Notes: generated from the letters alone by a model not told the origin. Shown: positions 8,237 through 16,402, counted from the stretch's first letter. The stretch: DNA of 16,600 nt from an uncultured Bacillus sp. (GCA_937902115.1 CALGSR010000032.1:1-16600); one strand, 5' to 3'. Numbers and translations are program-made.

Positions 8237-9244
8237 ATGCTTACAAAGGCAGATATTGGAATTGACTTAGGAACTGCAAATACATTGGTTTATAGTAAAA
8301 ATAAAGGGATTGTAATCAATGAAGCGAGTGTAATCGTACTAGATACTGTAACGAAGAAGGTTATAGCAGCTGGAAATGAAGCAAAAGAAATGATAGGAAA
8401 AACTCCGGAAAAGGTGATCGCAATCAAACCGCTTAAAAATGGTGTGATTGCTGATTACGATCTTACCATTGAAATGCTAAAAACGCTCATTCAAAAATCC
8501 TCTAAAATATTAGGTTTCGCTTTAAGGAAGCCAACAATTGTGGTCTCGATCCCGGCTGGTTCAACAAGTGTAGAAAGGAGAGCCATCCAGGATGCAATTC
8601 GAAATGCAGGAGCAAAGAAAGTGCATCTGATGGAAGAACCGGTTGCAGCAGCGATTGGAGCAGGACTTCCTGTTGATGAACCCATTGCCAATGTCATTGT
8701 CGATATTGGGGCTGGTACAACAGAGGCAGCCATCATTTCCTATGGTGGAATCGTTTCCTGCCACTCGTTAAAGGTTGGCGGGGACCGCTTAGATGACGAC
8801 ATCATTCAATATGTTAAAAAGAAATACAATGTACTGATTGGTGAACAGACCGCAGAAAAGATTAAAATGGAAATTGGCTTTGCATTAGTGGAACATGAGA
8901 AATTAACCGCGAATGTTCGAGGCCGTGATTTGGTCAGCGGCTTGCCAAAACCAATTACCCTTTCCTCGTTCGAAATTCGGGATGCGATGAAAGAGTCACT
9001 GCTCATGATATTAGATACGATTAAAGCTGCGCTGGAAGATTGTCCTGCGGAACTTTCCGGTGACATTGTCGATCGCGGTGTGATTCTGACTGGTGGGGTT
9101 TCACTGTTAAAAGGGATTATGGAATGGATGACAACGGAAATTTATGTTCCCGTTGCTTTAGCACCAAGTCCGCTTGAATCAGTGGCAATCGGAACAGGGC
9201 AAGCACTAAACTATGTAAATAGACTGCCAATTGCAGCAAAATAA
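8237..9244 (+). CDS. mreBH: MreBH-like bacterial actin
   Basis: Actin-family cell-shape protein; in B. subtilis MreBH organises lateral wall synthesis and positions the hydrolase LytE at the inner face of the membrane. At 335 residues it has exactly the MreBH length, with phosphate-1 motif GIDLGTANTLVY, SIPAGSTSVERRA, EEPVAAAIG, GDRLDDDI, MEIG, and SGDIVDRGVILTGG. Two conserved glycines differ: the phosphate-2 motif reads DIGAGTTE (A159 for G) and the adenosine motif reads LTGGVS (V288 for G). These may slow or alter nucleotide turnover. MreB or Mbl paralogs are possible, but MreBH is closest by memory. ATG at 8237 has GGGTGA upstream. It is monocistronic: a long terminator follows. Confidence 0.82.
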   Translation: MLTKADIGIDLGTANTLVYSKNKGIVINEASVIVLDTVTKKVIAAGNEAKEMIGKTPEKVIAIKPLKNGVIADYDLTIEMLKTLIQKSSKILGFALRKPTIVVSIPAGSTSVERRAIQDAIRNAGAKKVHLMEEPVAAAIGAGLPVDEPIANVIVDIGAGTTEAAIISYGGIVSCHSLKVGGDRLDDDIIQYVKKKYNVLIGEQTAEKIKMEIGFALVEHEKLTANVRGRDLVSGLPKPITLSSFEIRDAMKESLLMILDTIKAALEDCPAELSGDIVDRGVILTGGVSLLKGIMEWMTTEIYVPVALAPSPLESVAIGTGQALNYVNRLPIAAK

Positions 9245-9297
9245 AAACATGATCCCAGACAAATAATATGTTTGGGATCATGTTTTTATTTTTTTAT
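9244..9297 (+). terminator. intrinsic terminator of the mreBH-like gene
   Basis: AAACATGATCCCAGACA (from 9245) pairs with TGTTTGGGATCATGTTT (9269-9285), one G-U pair, seven-base loop, followed by a T-rich run to 9297. It begins at the stop codon. Confidence 0.92.
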
Positions 9298-9413
9298 TTA
9301 CATAATAATATTATCATATTCTTGATTAATCTTTTTATCGCTATTTCGCTTTATTCAGTGTATCCTATTAATATACCAATAAAATAAATGTAAAAAAGAG
9401 CAGGTGAAACAGA

Positions 9414-9821
9414 TTGAAATTTTATATTTCTTCCAGCCATCAAAATCGTGATTTAGTCCGAATTGCGTCCTTTTTATTCACACAAAGTGAATTCATCCAT
9501 ACATATGATTGGACAATGAATGATAAAGCAGCAACATTTGAAGAGCTGCGTTTTGTCGGTGAAGAAGCCAAACAAGGGATTCTTGACGCAGATTTCTTCG
9601 TCATGATTCTTCCTGCTGGAAAAACCAGTCATATAGAGTTGGGATTGGCGATGGCATTAAACAAAAGAATTTATGTATACTCCCCTGACGAAGAGATTTA
9701 TAATTTAGACAAAGCAGTACCCTACTATTTTCTACCTGAAATTAGACCCTTTGTCGGTCAAATTGCTGACTTTATTCCCTTTGTCATTAAACGGGAAAAT
9801 AATAGCGTCATATTACATTAA
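9414..9821 (+). CDS. small protein with nucleoside 2-deoxyribosyltransferase-like fold
   Basis: A 135-residue protein. The pattern beta strand MKFYISSS, then ILDADFFVMILPAGKTSHIELG and MALNKRIYVYS matches the nucleoside 2-deoxyribosyltransferase family, where the Glu of the ELG motif (E75 here) is the catalytic nucleophile. Full-length family enzymes are similar in size (around 140-160 residues). The function is unproven: it may be a nucleoside-processing enzyme or a nucleotide-binding relative. In Bacillus genomes a comparable uncharacterised protein is often listed near mutL. TTG start at 9414 with AGGTGA (9402-9407) six bases upstream; no signal peptide or membrane segment. It stands alone between two terminators and converges with mutL. 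Confidence 0.7.
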   Translation: MKFYISSSHQNRDLVRIASFLFTQSEFIHTYDWTMNDKAATFEELRFVGEEAKQGILDADFFVMILPAGKTSHIELGLAMALNKRIYVYSPDEEIYNLDKAVPYYFLPEIRPFVGQIADFIPFVIKRENNSVILH

Positions 9822-9876
9822 TATTCATTGGAATGGTTTTAAACACTCCATTCACTAATTAAACCCTATTACATAG

Positions 9877-9924
9877 AAAAGCAGAAAGCTATTGAAGATT
9901 CACTGCAATAGCTTTCTGCTTTTT
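9877..9924. terminator. bidirectional terminator between the deoxyribosyltransferase-like gene and mutL
   Basis: A perfect 18-base stem: AAAAGCAGAAAGCTATTG at 9877-9894 and its complement at 9906-9923, with an 11-base loop. A-run and T-run flanks serve both converging genes; its right end overlaps the mutL stop codon. Confidence 0.92.
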
Positions 9925-11899
9925 ACATCACTCGTTTGAACATCTTTTCTAATTCATAGGTAGATGTGTGAATGATAATCGGACGGCCATGTGGACAGGT
10001 AAACGGGTCTGATGTTCTGCGTAACTCATCTAATAATGCTTGAATTTCGTCATTACGCAAGTGACGATTCGCTTTAATTGAACCTTTACAGCTCATCATG
10101 ATCGCCGCTTCCTCTCGCAGCTTCTTGATATCGACCTTTTTCATCGATAGAACTTGTTCGATCATCTCTTCAATCGTTTCTTTTTCTTCTCCCTTCGGAA
10201 ACCACTGGGGATGTGCCCTGACGATATAACTATTTATTCCAAACGGCTCGAGAAATACACCAACACTTTCTAATTCGCTCCTGTTTTCTTCTATTTTTAT
10301 ATATTCATCGGTTGAATATTCCAAAGTGATAGGAACTAACAGCTCCTGCAATTCTTTGGCCACTTGTCCAACCTTTTCTTTGAAAAATTCATATTTAATC
10401 CGTTCCTGGGCCGCATGTTGGTCAATGATATATAAGCCGCGTTCATTCTGAGCAAATATATATGTTCCGTGCATTTGACCAATTGGATAGAGCGGCGGAA
10501 CTCTGGATCCTAATGTCTCTGATGAGTTATTCTCCTGCTCCCCACAGCTCTCTTCCTCAGGAAAATGGTTTTCAGTCATTTCTGTTCCTATGTTACCCTC
10601 ACCTGTTGAAGGGTACACGGGCTCAGGTTTTCTATTCTCAAAGTGCTCTTCCTCCGGCTTGTCGGATACGTTGATAGCTGTTGTTTGATACAGATTGGAA
10701 AAGTTTGCACTATGATTTGACTGTTCCTCTCCCATGCTCTGTCCTTCCCGGATTGGGCCAGAGGGTGCAGAAAATGGTATTTCCTGTTTCGAAGGAATCG
10801 CGATACTGACCTGATCCCTGGCCGAAGGTGCTTCAGTCAAATGATCCAGTCTTAATTCCGTTTGTTCAGACTTTTGCTTTTCCGTCTTTTCCCGAACGAT
10901 TCCTGCAGGGATTAGTTGTTGGCTTTTAAAAGCCCCTCGGATCGTTTCCGCTACAAGGGCGTTTAATTCTTGTTCTTTGCTGATTCGCACCTCTAACTTA
11001 GCTGGATGGACATTTACATCTACAAGAATTGGATCCATGATAATATTCAGCAGAACAATCGGAAAACGGCCAATCGGCAGCAATGTATGATAACCTTCTT
11101 GAATCGCTCTGACCAACGGATAGTTTTTGATAAAACGTCCGTTAACCATCGTTGAAATATAATTACGCGAAGCCCTTGTGATCTCTGGAAGAGCCAGATA
11201 ACCTGAAATGGTGAAATCCAGTGATTCCGCATGAATCGGAATCATCTTTCGAGCAATATTCATGCCATAAATCGCAGCTAATACTTGTCTGACATCCCCA
11301 TTCCCATTCGTATGGAGAAGCTTTCTCCCGTTATGAATCAAGCGGATGGAGACTTCAGGATGGGCAAGAGCAAGCCGGTTTGTGACATCTGTGATATTGC
11401 CCAGCTCAGTATGAACACTTTTCATATATTTCAGCCGTGCCGGTGTGTTATAAAAGAGGTCTGTAATCGTAATGTCTGTCCCCTTTGAGGCTGCAGCTTT
11501 TTCCAGCGCAGCAATCTTTCCGCCTTCTAAACTTATTCTCGTTCCGGCACCACCTGTTGATGTAACGAGTTCCAGGCGCGAGACAGAGGCAATACTCGGA
11601 AGGGCTTCACCACGGAATCCGAGCGTGCAAATACGGAAAAGATCATGTTCGGTTTTGATTTTACTTGTCGCGTGGCGGCTGAAAGCTAACGGCACATCAT
11701 TTTCTTCCATACCGTCCCCATTATCACTGATACGGATTTTTGCTAGCCCTGCTTCCTCAATTTCAATGCTGATGATCGCAGCGCCTGCATCAATTGAATT
11801 TTCAACTAGTTCTTTTACTACCGATGCTGGACGTTCTACCACCTCACCAGCTGCAATTTTATTAGATAGAGCATCATCCAACTGAATAATTTTCCCCAT
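9923..11899 (-). CDS. mutL: DNA mismatch repair protein MutL (endonuclease type)
   Basis: Couples mismatch-bound MutS to strand incision. N-terminal GHKL ATPase: VKELVENSIDAG (residues 28-39), SDNGDGM, RHATSKI, GFRGEALPSI. C-terminal endonuclease: metal-binding DQHAAQERIKYE at 493-504, SCKGSIKANRHL, and CPHGRP at 635-640, so this is a nicking MutL as in organisms lacking MutH. A beta-clamp binding motif, QELLVP, lies at 518-523. At 658 residues it is somewhat longer than B. subtilis MutL (627); the excess is in the low-complexity linker at about 340-460. The start at 11899 has a perfect GGAGGTGA. It lies 24 bases downstream of mutS, one operon. Confidence 0.97.
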   Translation of the reverse strand: MGKIIQLDDALSNKIAAGEVVERPASVVKELVENSIDAGAAIISIEIEEAGLAKIRISDNGDGMEENDVPLAFSRHATSKIKTEHDLFRICTLGFRGEALPSIASVSRLELVTSTGGAGTRISLEGGKIAALEKAAASKGTDITITDLFYNTPARLKYMKSVHTELGNITDVTNRLALAHPEVSIRLIHNGRKLLHTNGNGDVRQVLAAIYGMNIARKMIPIHAESLDFTISGYLALPEITRASRNYISTMVNGRFIKNYPLVRAIQEGYHTLLPIGRFPIVLLNIIMDPILVDVNVHPAKLEVRISKEQELNALVAETIRGAFKSQQLIPAGIVREKTEKQKSEQTELRLDHLTEAPSARDQVSIAIPSKQEIPFSAPSGPIREGQSMGEEQSNHSANFSNLYQTTAINVSDKPEEEHFENRKPEPVYPSTGEGNIGTEMTENHFPEEESCGEQENNSSETLGSRVPPLYPIGQMHGTYIFAQNERGLYIIDQHAAQERIKYEFFKEKVGQVAKELQELLVPITLEYSTDEYIKIEENRSELESVGVFLEPFGINSYIVRAHPQWFPKGEEKETIEEMIEQVLSMKKVDIKKLREEAAIMMSCKGSIKANRHLRNDEIQALLDELRRTSDPFTCPHGRPIIIHTSTYELEKMFKRVM

Positions 11900-11923
11900 T
11901 CAAGCTCACCTCCGCTGATTTTA

Positions 11924-14608
11924 TTATTTTAGTTTCTTATGCAGCTCATAAAGGATATTCATCGCCTGCATCGGTGTCATATCCAAAATATCCAACTCTT
12001 TGATTTTCTCCACGACCCGCTTTTCTTTACCTTGTACGGATGATTTCTTCGTTTCTACTGGTTTCGTATCAAAAAAGGATAACTGGGCTTCGCCAATTGT
12101 TGGAGGAACTGTTTCAGCTTTATATTCGGTTTCTCTCACCTTTTCTTCAAGCAATTCCTCTTCTGAACTCGCCTCATTTATCCCGAATTCTTTTGCTGCT
12201 AACACCGTTCCGAGACTTTTTTTGTTATCATCCATTCCCTCTAAAGAGGATAAAATTTCATTTGCCCTCGTAATCACTTCATCCGGTAATTCAGCTAACT
12301 TGGCAACATGAATGCCGTAGCTTTTATCTGTTGGTCCTTCTTTAATTTTATGCAGAAAAACAACCTTCCCGCTCTGTTCAATGGCGCTGACATGAACGTT
12401 TTGCAAATGAATCAAATCTTCCTCTAAGACCGTCAATTCATGATAATGAGTTGAAAACAAAGTTTTCGCACCGATTCGGTTATGAATATATTCAATAATC
12501 GACTGGGCAAGTGCCATTCCGTCATAAGTAGATGTTCCACGCCCAATTTCATCAAACAGGATCAAGCTATCTTTCGTGGCATTGGTAATGGCATTCTTTG
12601 CCTCCAGCATTTCCACCATAAAGGTACTTTGTCCGCTTATTAAATGATCTGCCGCACCGATTCGAGTAAAGACCTGATCAAATATCGGCAGGATGGCTTC
12701 AGAAGCCGGCACAAAACAGCCGATTTGCGCTAAAATTGCAGTTAATGCAATCTGACGCATATAGGTACTTTTCCCGGACATATTCGGACCGGTAATTAAA
12801 AAGATTTCCCGCTCTTCATTCATTTGACAGTCATTCGGAACGTAACGGTCGGCCTTCATCACCTTTTCAACAACTGGATGCCTTCCGTCTTTAATCATCA
12901 GAGTTCTTTCATTTGAAAAGACCGGTCTGACATAATGACGCTCTTCACTGATCGTCGCAAAGCATTGTAGGACATCCAATTCACTGACCGTTTTCGCCAA
13001 AGCCTGCAGCCTTGGAATAAACTCTTTTACCTGCTCACGCACAGCAGCAAAGAGTTCATATTCCAAGTCGACACTTTTTTCCTCTGCCTGCAAAATTAAA
13101 GCCTCTTTCTCCTTTAATTCCGGCGTGATAAAACGCTCAGCATTTGTTAATGTTTGCTTTCTCTCGTATCTGCCTTCTTCCAAATGATGCAGGTTTGCTC
13201 GTGTTACCTCAATGTAGTAGCCAAATACCCGGTTATAGCCGACCTTTAATGTTTTTATTCCAGTTTTTTCTCGTTCTTCTCGTTCCAACTGGGCTAACCA
13301 TGTTTTCCCATTTCTACTCGCATCACGATAGCGATCCAACTCTTCATGATACCCGTCACGAATCATATTGCCTTCTTTGATGGAAATTGGTGGATTATCG
13401 ACAATCGCTCGTTCTAACAAATCTGTGACTTCCTCGCATGGATCAAGTCTTTCAGCAAGAAGTGTAGTGCTTTTTGTTCCTAACTTTTCGGTTAAATCTT
13501 GGATGTAAGGAATCTGCTGTAAAGAACGTTTTAGCTGCACTAAATCCCGGGCATTTACGTTCCCGAATGCCACTCTTCCAGCAAGCCGTTCCAGATCATA
13601 TACGTCCTTTAGCTTTTCCCTTAGCTCCTGCCGTTCAAAATAGGCGTTAATCAAGGTTGCCACCATTTCATGACGCTGAAGTATTTCATCCTTTTGAATC
13701 AACGGACGGTCAATCCACTGCTTTAACATCCTTCCACCCATCGCCGTTTTCGTTTCATCCAAAAGCCAGAGTAAAGAGCCTTTTTTTCCTTTCGAGCGAA
13801 TCGTTTCCGTCAGTTCAAGATTCCGTTTTGAAAAAAAGTCAATTTTCATATATTGATAGACGGTGTAAGCCTCTACAGGCTGTAAGTGATCTAGGCTTCT
13901 TTTTTGTGTCCGGTACAAATAATTAATCAGTCTTGCCATTGCCTTTTGCTGCTTGTCCTCCTGAATGTCAACAAAAAGCGGCTGACAGGATTCTCGAATC
14001 GATAGATCTTCTTCATAGGAAAAGGTGACAAACATCCGCTCACGGATTTGACGTTGCCATTCACCGTCAAGGTCTGAAGAGATAACGACCTCCTTTGCGC
14101 CAGACACAGAAAGTTCATTCATGACTTCATCAAAATTGCGCTTTAATAAGGTCACTTTATTTTCGCCGGTAGACAAATCATTATAGGCAAACCCAATTGT
14201 CCCGTCGGCAAAATCAGTTATTGTGGCAATATAATTATTTTCTTTTTCCGTTAAACCCTTTACTTCCATCATCGTTCCCGGGGTTATGAGTTGCACGACT
14301 TCACGGCGAACGACCCCTTTTGCTTGTTTTGGATCTTCTGTTTGTTCACAAATGGCTACTTTATAGCCGCGTTCAATCAACTGTTCAATGTATGAGGCGG
14401 CGGAATGATAGGGAACCCCGCACATGGGAATACGTTCATCTCCGCCTCCCTCTCTTCCTGTTAGTGTGATTTCTAATTCCTGCGATGCCTTTATTGCATC
14501 GTCGAAGAACATTTCATAAAAATCTCCTAATCTAAAAAATAAAAAGGCATCTTGATAGTCTGCCTTTACTTGTAAATATTGTTGTATCATTGGCGTATAA
14601 CCGACCAT
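11924..14608 (-). CDS. mutS: DNA mismatch repair protein MutS
   Basis: Recognises mismatches and small loops and recruits MutL. Mismatch-reading motif FYEMF with F30 and E32, Walker A GPNMSGKST at 607-615, Walker B LILFDEIGRGTST with D686/E687, and a C-terminal beta-clamp motif QLSFFD at 842-847. I set the start at ATG 14608 (894 residues): GGAGGT is five bases upstream and the protein then begins MVGYTPMIQQYL like B. subtilis MutS. The longer reading from TTG 14620 would use the ribosome binding site itself as codons. About 35 residues longer than the B. subtilis protein, in the acidic linker before the clamp motif. Its usual upstream neighbour in Bacillus, cotE, is absent. Confidence 0.97.
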   Translation of the reverse strand: MVGYTPMIQQYLQVKADYQDAFLFFRLGDFYEMFFDDAIKASQELEITLTGREGGGDERIPMCGVPYHSAASYIEQLIERGYKVAICEQTEDPKQAKGVVRREVVQLITPGTMMEVKGLTEKENNYIATITDFADGTIGFAYNDLSTGENKVTLLKRNFDEVMNELSVSGAKEVVISSDLDGEWQRQIRERMFVTFSYEEDLSIRESCQPLFVDIQEDKQQKAMARLINYLYRTQKRSLDHLQPVEAYTVYQYMKIDFFSKRNLELTETIRSKGKKGSLLWLLDETKTAMGGRMLKQWIDRPLIQKDEILQRHEMVATLINAYFERQELREKLKDVYDLERLAGRVAFGNVNARDLVQLKRSLQQIPYIQDLTEKLGTKSTTLLAERLDPCEEVTDLLERAIVDNPPISIKEGNMIRDGYHEELDRYRDASRNGKTWLAQLEREEREKTGIKTLKVGYNRVFGYYIEVTRANLHHLEEGRYERKQTLTNAERFITPELKEKEALILQAEEKSVDLEYELFAAVREQVKEFIPRLQALAKTVSELDVLQCFATISEERHYVRPVFSNERTLMIKDGRHPVVEKVMKADRYVPNDCQMNEEREIFLITGPNMSGKSTYMRQIALTAILAQIGCFVPASEAILPIFDQVFTRIGAADHLISGQSTFMVEMLEAKNAITNATKDSLILFDEIGRGTSTYDGMALAQSIIEYIHNRIGAKTLFSTHYHELTVLEEDLIHLQNVHVSAIEQSGKVVFLHKIKEGPTDKSYGIHVAKLAELPDEVITRANEILSSLEGMDDNKKSLGTVLAAKEFGINEASSEEELLEEKVRETEYKAETVPPTIGEAQLSFFDTKPVETKKSSVQGKEKRVVEKIKELDILDMTPMQAMNILYELHKKLK

Positions 14609-14643
14609 CATTACCTCCAAAAGTACATGTTATTTTCCTAATT

Positions 14644-14672
14644 ATTATATCACAGTGTGAGATTTATCTTAA
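14644..14672 (-). promoter_or_regulatory. sigma-A promoter of mutS-mutL
   Basis: On the minus strand: TTAAGA (14667-14672), 17-base spacer, then TGA-TATAAT (perfect -10 at 14644-14649 with extended TGn). The transcript would start about 30 bases before the mutS ATG. It shows that mutS keeps its own promoter despite the foreign neighbour. Confidence 0.68.
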
Positions 14673-14832
14673 TGGGATGATTTGTATCCAGAAACCGAAA
14701 AAGTGAATATCTTTTGAATGCAAAAAAAATACTAGGAAGTAATTCTTCCTTGATTGTAACTGTCATAAAAAATCATTGTAAGTCAATTTGTTGATATAAC
14801 AGTACTTGTTTTCTTTCTATATGTCTTTATCA

Positions 14833-14899
14833 GTCACTGAAAATCAAAAAGTGACCTAAATGTCACCTGTTGGTCACTTTTCGGTCACTTATAGTCACT
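14833..14899 (+). repeat. phased GGTCACTT repeats, candidate iterons
   Basis: GTCAC cores start at 14833, 14862, 14873, 14884 and 14894, plus one inverted copy (GTGAC, 14851-14855). The 11/11/10-base spacing puts four copies on the same helix face, as in initiator-binding iterons. The outer copies lie in palindromic contexts (TCAGTCACTGA) and in a long-range inverted repeat: TTTATCAGT (14827-14835) and ACTGATAAA (14897-14905). The sequence to the left is AT-rich, as origins often are. Confidence 0.62.
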
Positions 14900-15011
14900 G
14901 ATAAAACACTATAAAACAAAAGAGCACAGCGCGTTTAAGGATGTTGGTAGCATCACTTAAACCGTCCGCCTGAATGCACCAGGCAAACACTTGCTGTACT
15001 CGTATGCGTCT

Positions 15012-15040
15012 ATTTTAAAGCATGCGGGTAATTTAGGCAA
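15012..15040 (-). promoter_or_regulatory. antisense promoter inside the leader
   Basis: On the minus strand TTGCCT (15035-15040), exactly 17 bases, then TAAAAT (15012-15017). The RNA would start near 15005, run opposite to the leader through its first two hairpins, and reach a U-rich stretch (CTCTTTTGTTTT, complement of about 14915-14926). A countertranscribed RNA is the typical partner of a rep attenuator. Confidence 0.45.
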
Positions 15041-15071
15041 CGGTTTGCTAACACAGGCCGTTGTCTTTTTT
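15035..15071 (+). terminator. intrinsic terminator just before the replication-type gene
   Basis: AGGCAACGG (15035-15043) pairs with CCGTTGTCT (15058-15066), one G-U pair, 14-base loop, followed directly by TTTTT. It ends only 25 bases before the start codon, so it is positioned to gate expression of the gene rather than end an upstream one. Confidence 0.72.
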
Positions 15072-15096
15072 GTTTCCAGAAAGGGAGACAAAGGAA

Positions 15097-15885
15097 ATGT
15101 TCATTATTGAAACTGAAAGATATTCACTTAAAACTATGAAAGATAAAGAGCAGCTGAACTACTCTATTAAGGAACACATGAAAAAACTGAAAAAACATTC
15201 TGATAGTAAAAAAATAATGATGTTCTTTCAAATGTTATCTCAGTACAGTATAAAATTCTGCGGGATGTCTTGGAAAAGAAATAAATTATGGGCGAAAGAT
15301 ATGGGCGTTTCTGTACGTACAATTCAACGCTGGATCAAAACACTTTCCGCATTAAATATCATCATCGTGTTCCCGACATATAGAGAAAATAAAAGAGGAC
15401 AAGCTTCTAATACAATTTGCATTTTACCTGTATTGAAAAGGGTTTGTCATGGGGTATGTCGCCCCTTAAAACCGTCTATTAACCCAGAAGAACTTAATAA
15501 TAATCATTTAAATAATAAGCGATCCCAATATATAAAATTTGTTCCTAAATCTCTACAACACTTTCAAGCCTTTTTCGGTAAAGGAATAAAAGATATTTAT
15601 AGCCGCTGTTGGTTAGCTGTTAAAAAATTAAATATTAATGACTATGTAGATCAATCAGATATGCAAGAAATTGGACATATTGTGTTTAACCAATTGAAAG
15701 AATACATGGAAAAAGGCAAAGCATTAACAACTGAGGAACGATGCAAATTAGCGTATAAAATAACTATTAACCAATTAGAAGAGTGTTTTGATATTGAAAG
15801 AATTAGGTTTGATCAATACGTACGAGAAAACAACCTGCCATATTACGATTGGGTGAACCAGGAAGAAGGTGAGCAGCATGTTTGA
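15097..15885 (+). CDS. winged-helix protein, likely plasmid-type replication initiator
   Basis: A 262-residue basic protein. Residues 58-110 read as a winged helix-turn-helix: WKRNKLWAKDMGVSVRTIQRW recognition helices and a wing ending in TICILP. The second half (FVPKSLQHFQAFF onward, about 145-235) is helical, a pattern I associate with HTH proteins coded on Bacillus plasmids. I chose ATG 15097 because the upstream extension runs through the terminator; GGGAG and AAGGA precede it. Position next to phased repeats and an attenuator argues for a replication initiator, but a transcription regulator of the element is possible. Low-GC codon use differs from the neighbouring mutS. Confidence 0.6.
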   Translation: MFIIETERYSLKTMKDKEQLNYSIKEHMKKLKKHSDSKKIMMFFQMLSQYSIKFCGMSWKRNKLWAKDMGVSVRTIQRWIKTLSALNIIIVFPTYRENKRGQASNTICILPVLKRVCHGVCRPLKPSINPEELNNNHLNNKRSQYIKFVPKSLQHFQAFFGKGIKDIYSRCWLAVKKLNINDYVDQSDMQEIGHIVFNQLKEYMEKGKALTTEERCKLAYKITINQLEECFDIERIRFDQYVRENNLPYYDWVNQEEGEQHV

Positions 15886-16000
15886 GTATATCTGTGATGA
15901 TTGCAAAGTCGAAGAATTACACATTAACATCATACCTAAGAAGCCATGCCCTTGTTGCGGACTTTTGTTAGAGGTTATTGAATGGGATGGACTTGATTAA
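15878..16000 (+). CDS. 40-residue zinc-knuckle protein, translationally coupled
   Basis: ATG at 15878 overlaps the end of the preceding gene by eight bases (ATGTTTGA), with AAGGTGA upstream. Two cysteine pairs, CDDC (C6/C9) and CPCCG (C24/C27), form a typical zinc ribbon. Short zinc-ribbon proteins are common in phages and plasmids, with functions usually unknown. The overlap implies co-translation with the initiator-like protein, perhaps as a partner. Too short for ordinary gene finders. Confidence 0.68.
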   Translation: MFEYICDDCKVEELHINIIPKKPCPCCGLLLEVIEWDGLD

Positions 16001-16021
16001 TTCTAAAAGGAGGAAAAGGAA

Positions 16022-16402
16022 ATGGTTAATTATATTACTCGTTTTATTAAAAAAATGAATTCTTTTAAAAGAAAGAGAACGCAGCATATAAATATAAACG
16101 ATATTATCATCAAATCAGCTGGACATACGTCTGTTAATTATGACGCACTGGAGGAACGGACATCATATGAGTTTATGGATCTTGTCAGGTGTTTTGTTCA
16201 TGGAGTCCAAGAATTTAAAATCATTGATATGCGAGACTCAGGTAAGTATTTTACCGTTTATGCAGAAACTCCTCATATGCATAAAGTTCTTAATTATAAT
16301 TTTGCTGACAATAAATTCTCAGTGAATACTTTTAGTTATTTGGATATAGAAGCTTTTGGTTACTACAGGGAAAGAAAGACGGTTCCTTTGGTTTCTAAAT
16401 AA
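16022..16402 (+). CDS. hypothetical protein, 126 residues
   Basis: I do not recognise this protein. ATG at 16022 follows an excellent ribosome binding site (AAAAGGAGG, about 16004-16012). The N-terminus is strongly basic (IKKMNSFKRKRTQ), suggesting nucleic-acid binding or membrane-surface contact; the rest alternates short hydrophobic strands (FKIIDM, YFTVYAE, FSVNTFSYLDI) that look like a small beta-rich domain. No signal peptide, transmembrane helix or cysteine pairs. It lies 21 bases after the zinc-knuckle gene, probably the same operon. Confidence 0.75.
   Translation: MVNYITRFIKKMNSFKRKRTQHININDIIIKSAGHTSVNYDALEERTSYEFMDLVRCFVHGVQEFKIIDMRDSGKYFTVYAETPHMHKVLNYNFADNKFSVNTFSYLDIEAFGYYRERKTVPLVSK

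Larger units (their letters stand above)
14922..15071 (+). ncRNA. structured leader / attenuator upstream of the replication-type gene
   Basis: Four hairpins in a row: GTTTAAGGATG (14933-14943) with CATC-A-CTTAAAC (14951-14962); GCCTG/CAGGC (14968-14984); GTATGC/GCATGC (15002-15024); and the terminator at 15035-15071. The layout resembles transcription-attenuated plasmid rep leaders. The 5' end is a guess (a TATAAA at 14910-14915 lacks a clear -35). A tested comparison with the Rfam family for Bacillus plasmid RNAs would show whether it is a known RNA. Confidence 0.42.

Noticed and set aside
11472..11885. A 137-codon plus-strand frame inside mutL
   Set aside because: It lies wholly antisense to the conserved ATPase domain of MutL, and its Ser/Pro-rich product is the usual mirror of coding sequence.
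14833..14899. CRISPR array reading of the GTCAC repeats
   Set aside because: The repeats are only 5-8 bases with 3-6-base gaps and one is inverted; there are no spacer-length unique segments and no cas genes.
14941..14973. A ten-codon leader peptide (ATG at 14941) in the replication leader
   Set aside because: AAGG directly abuts the ATG, leaving no spacing for ribosome binding, and the ATG sits inside a hairpin stem. No regulatory codon run is visible.
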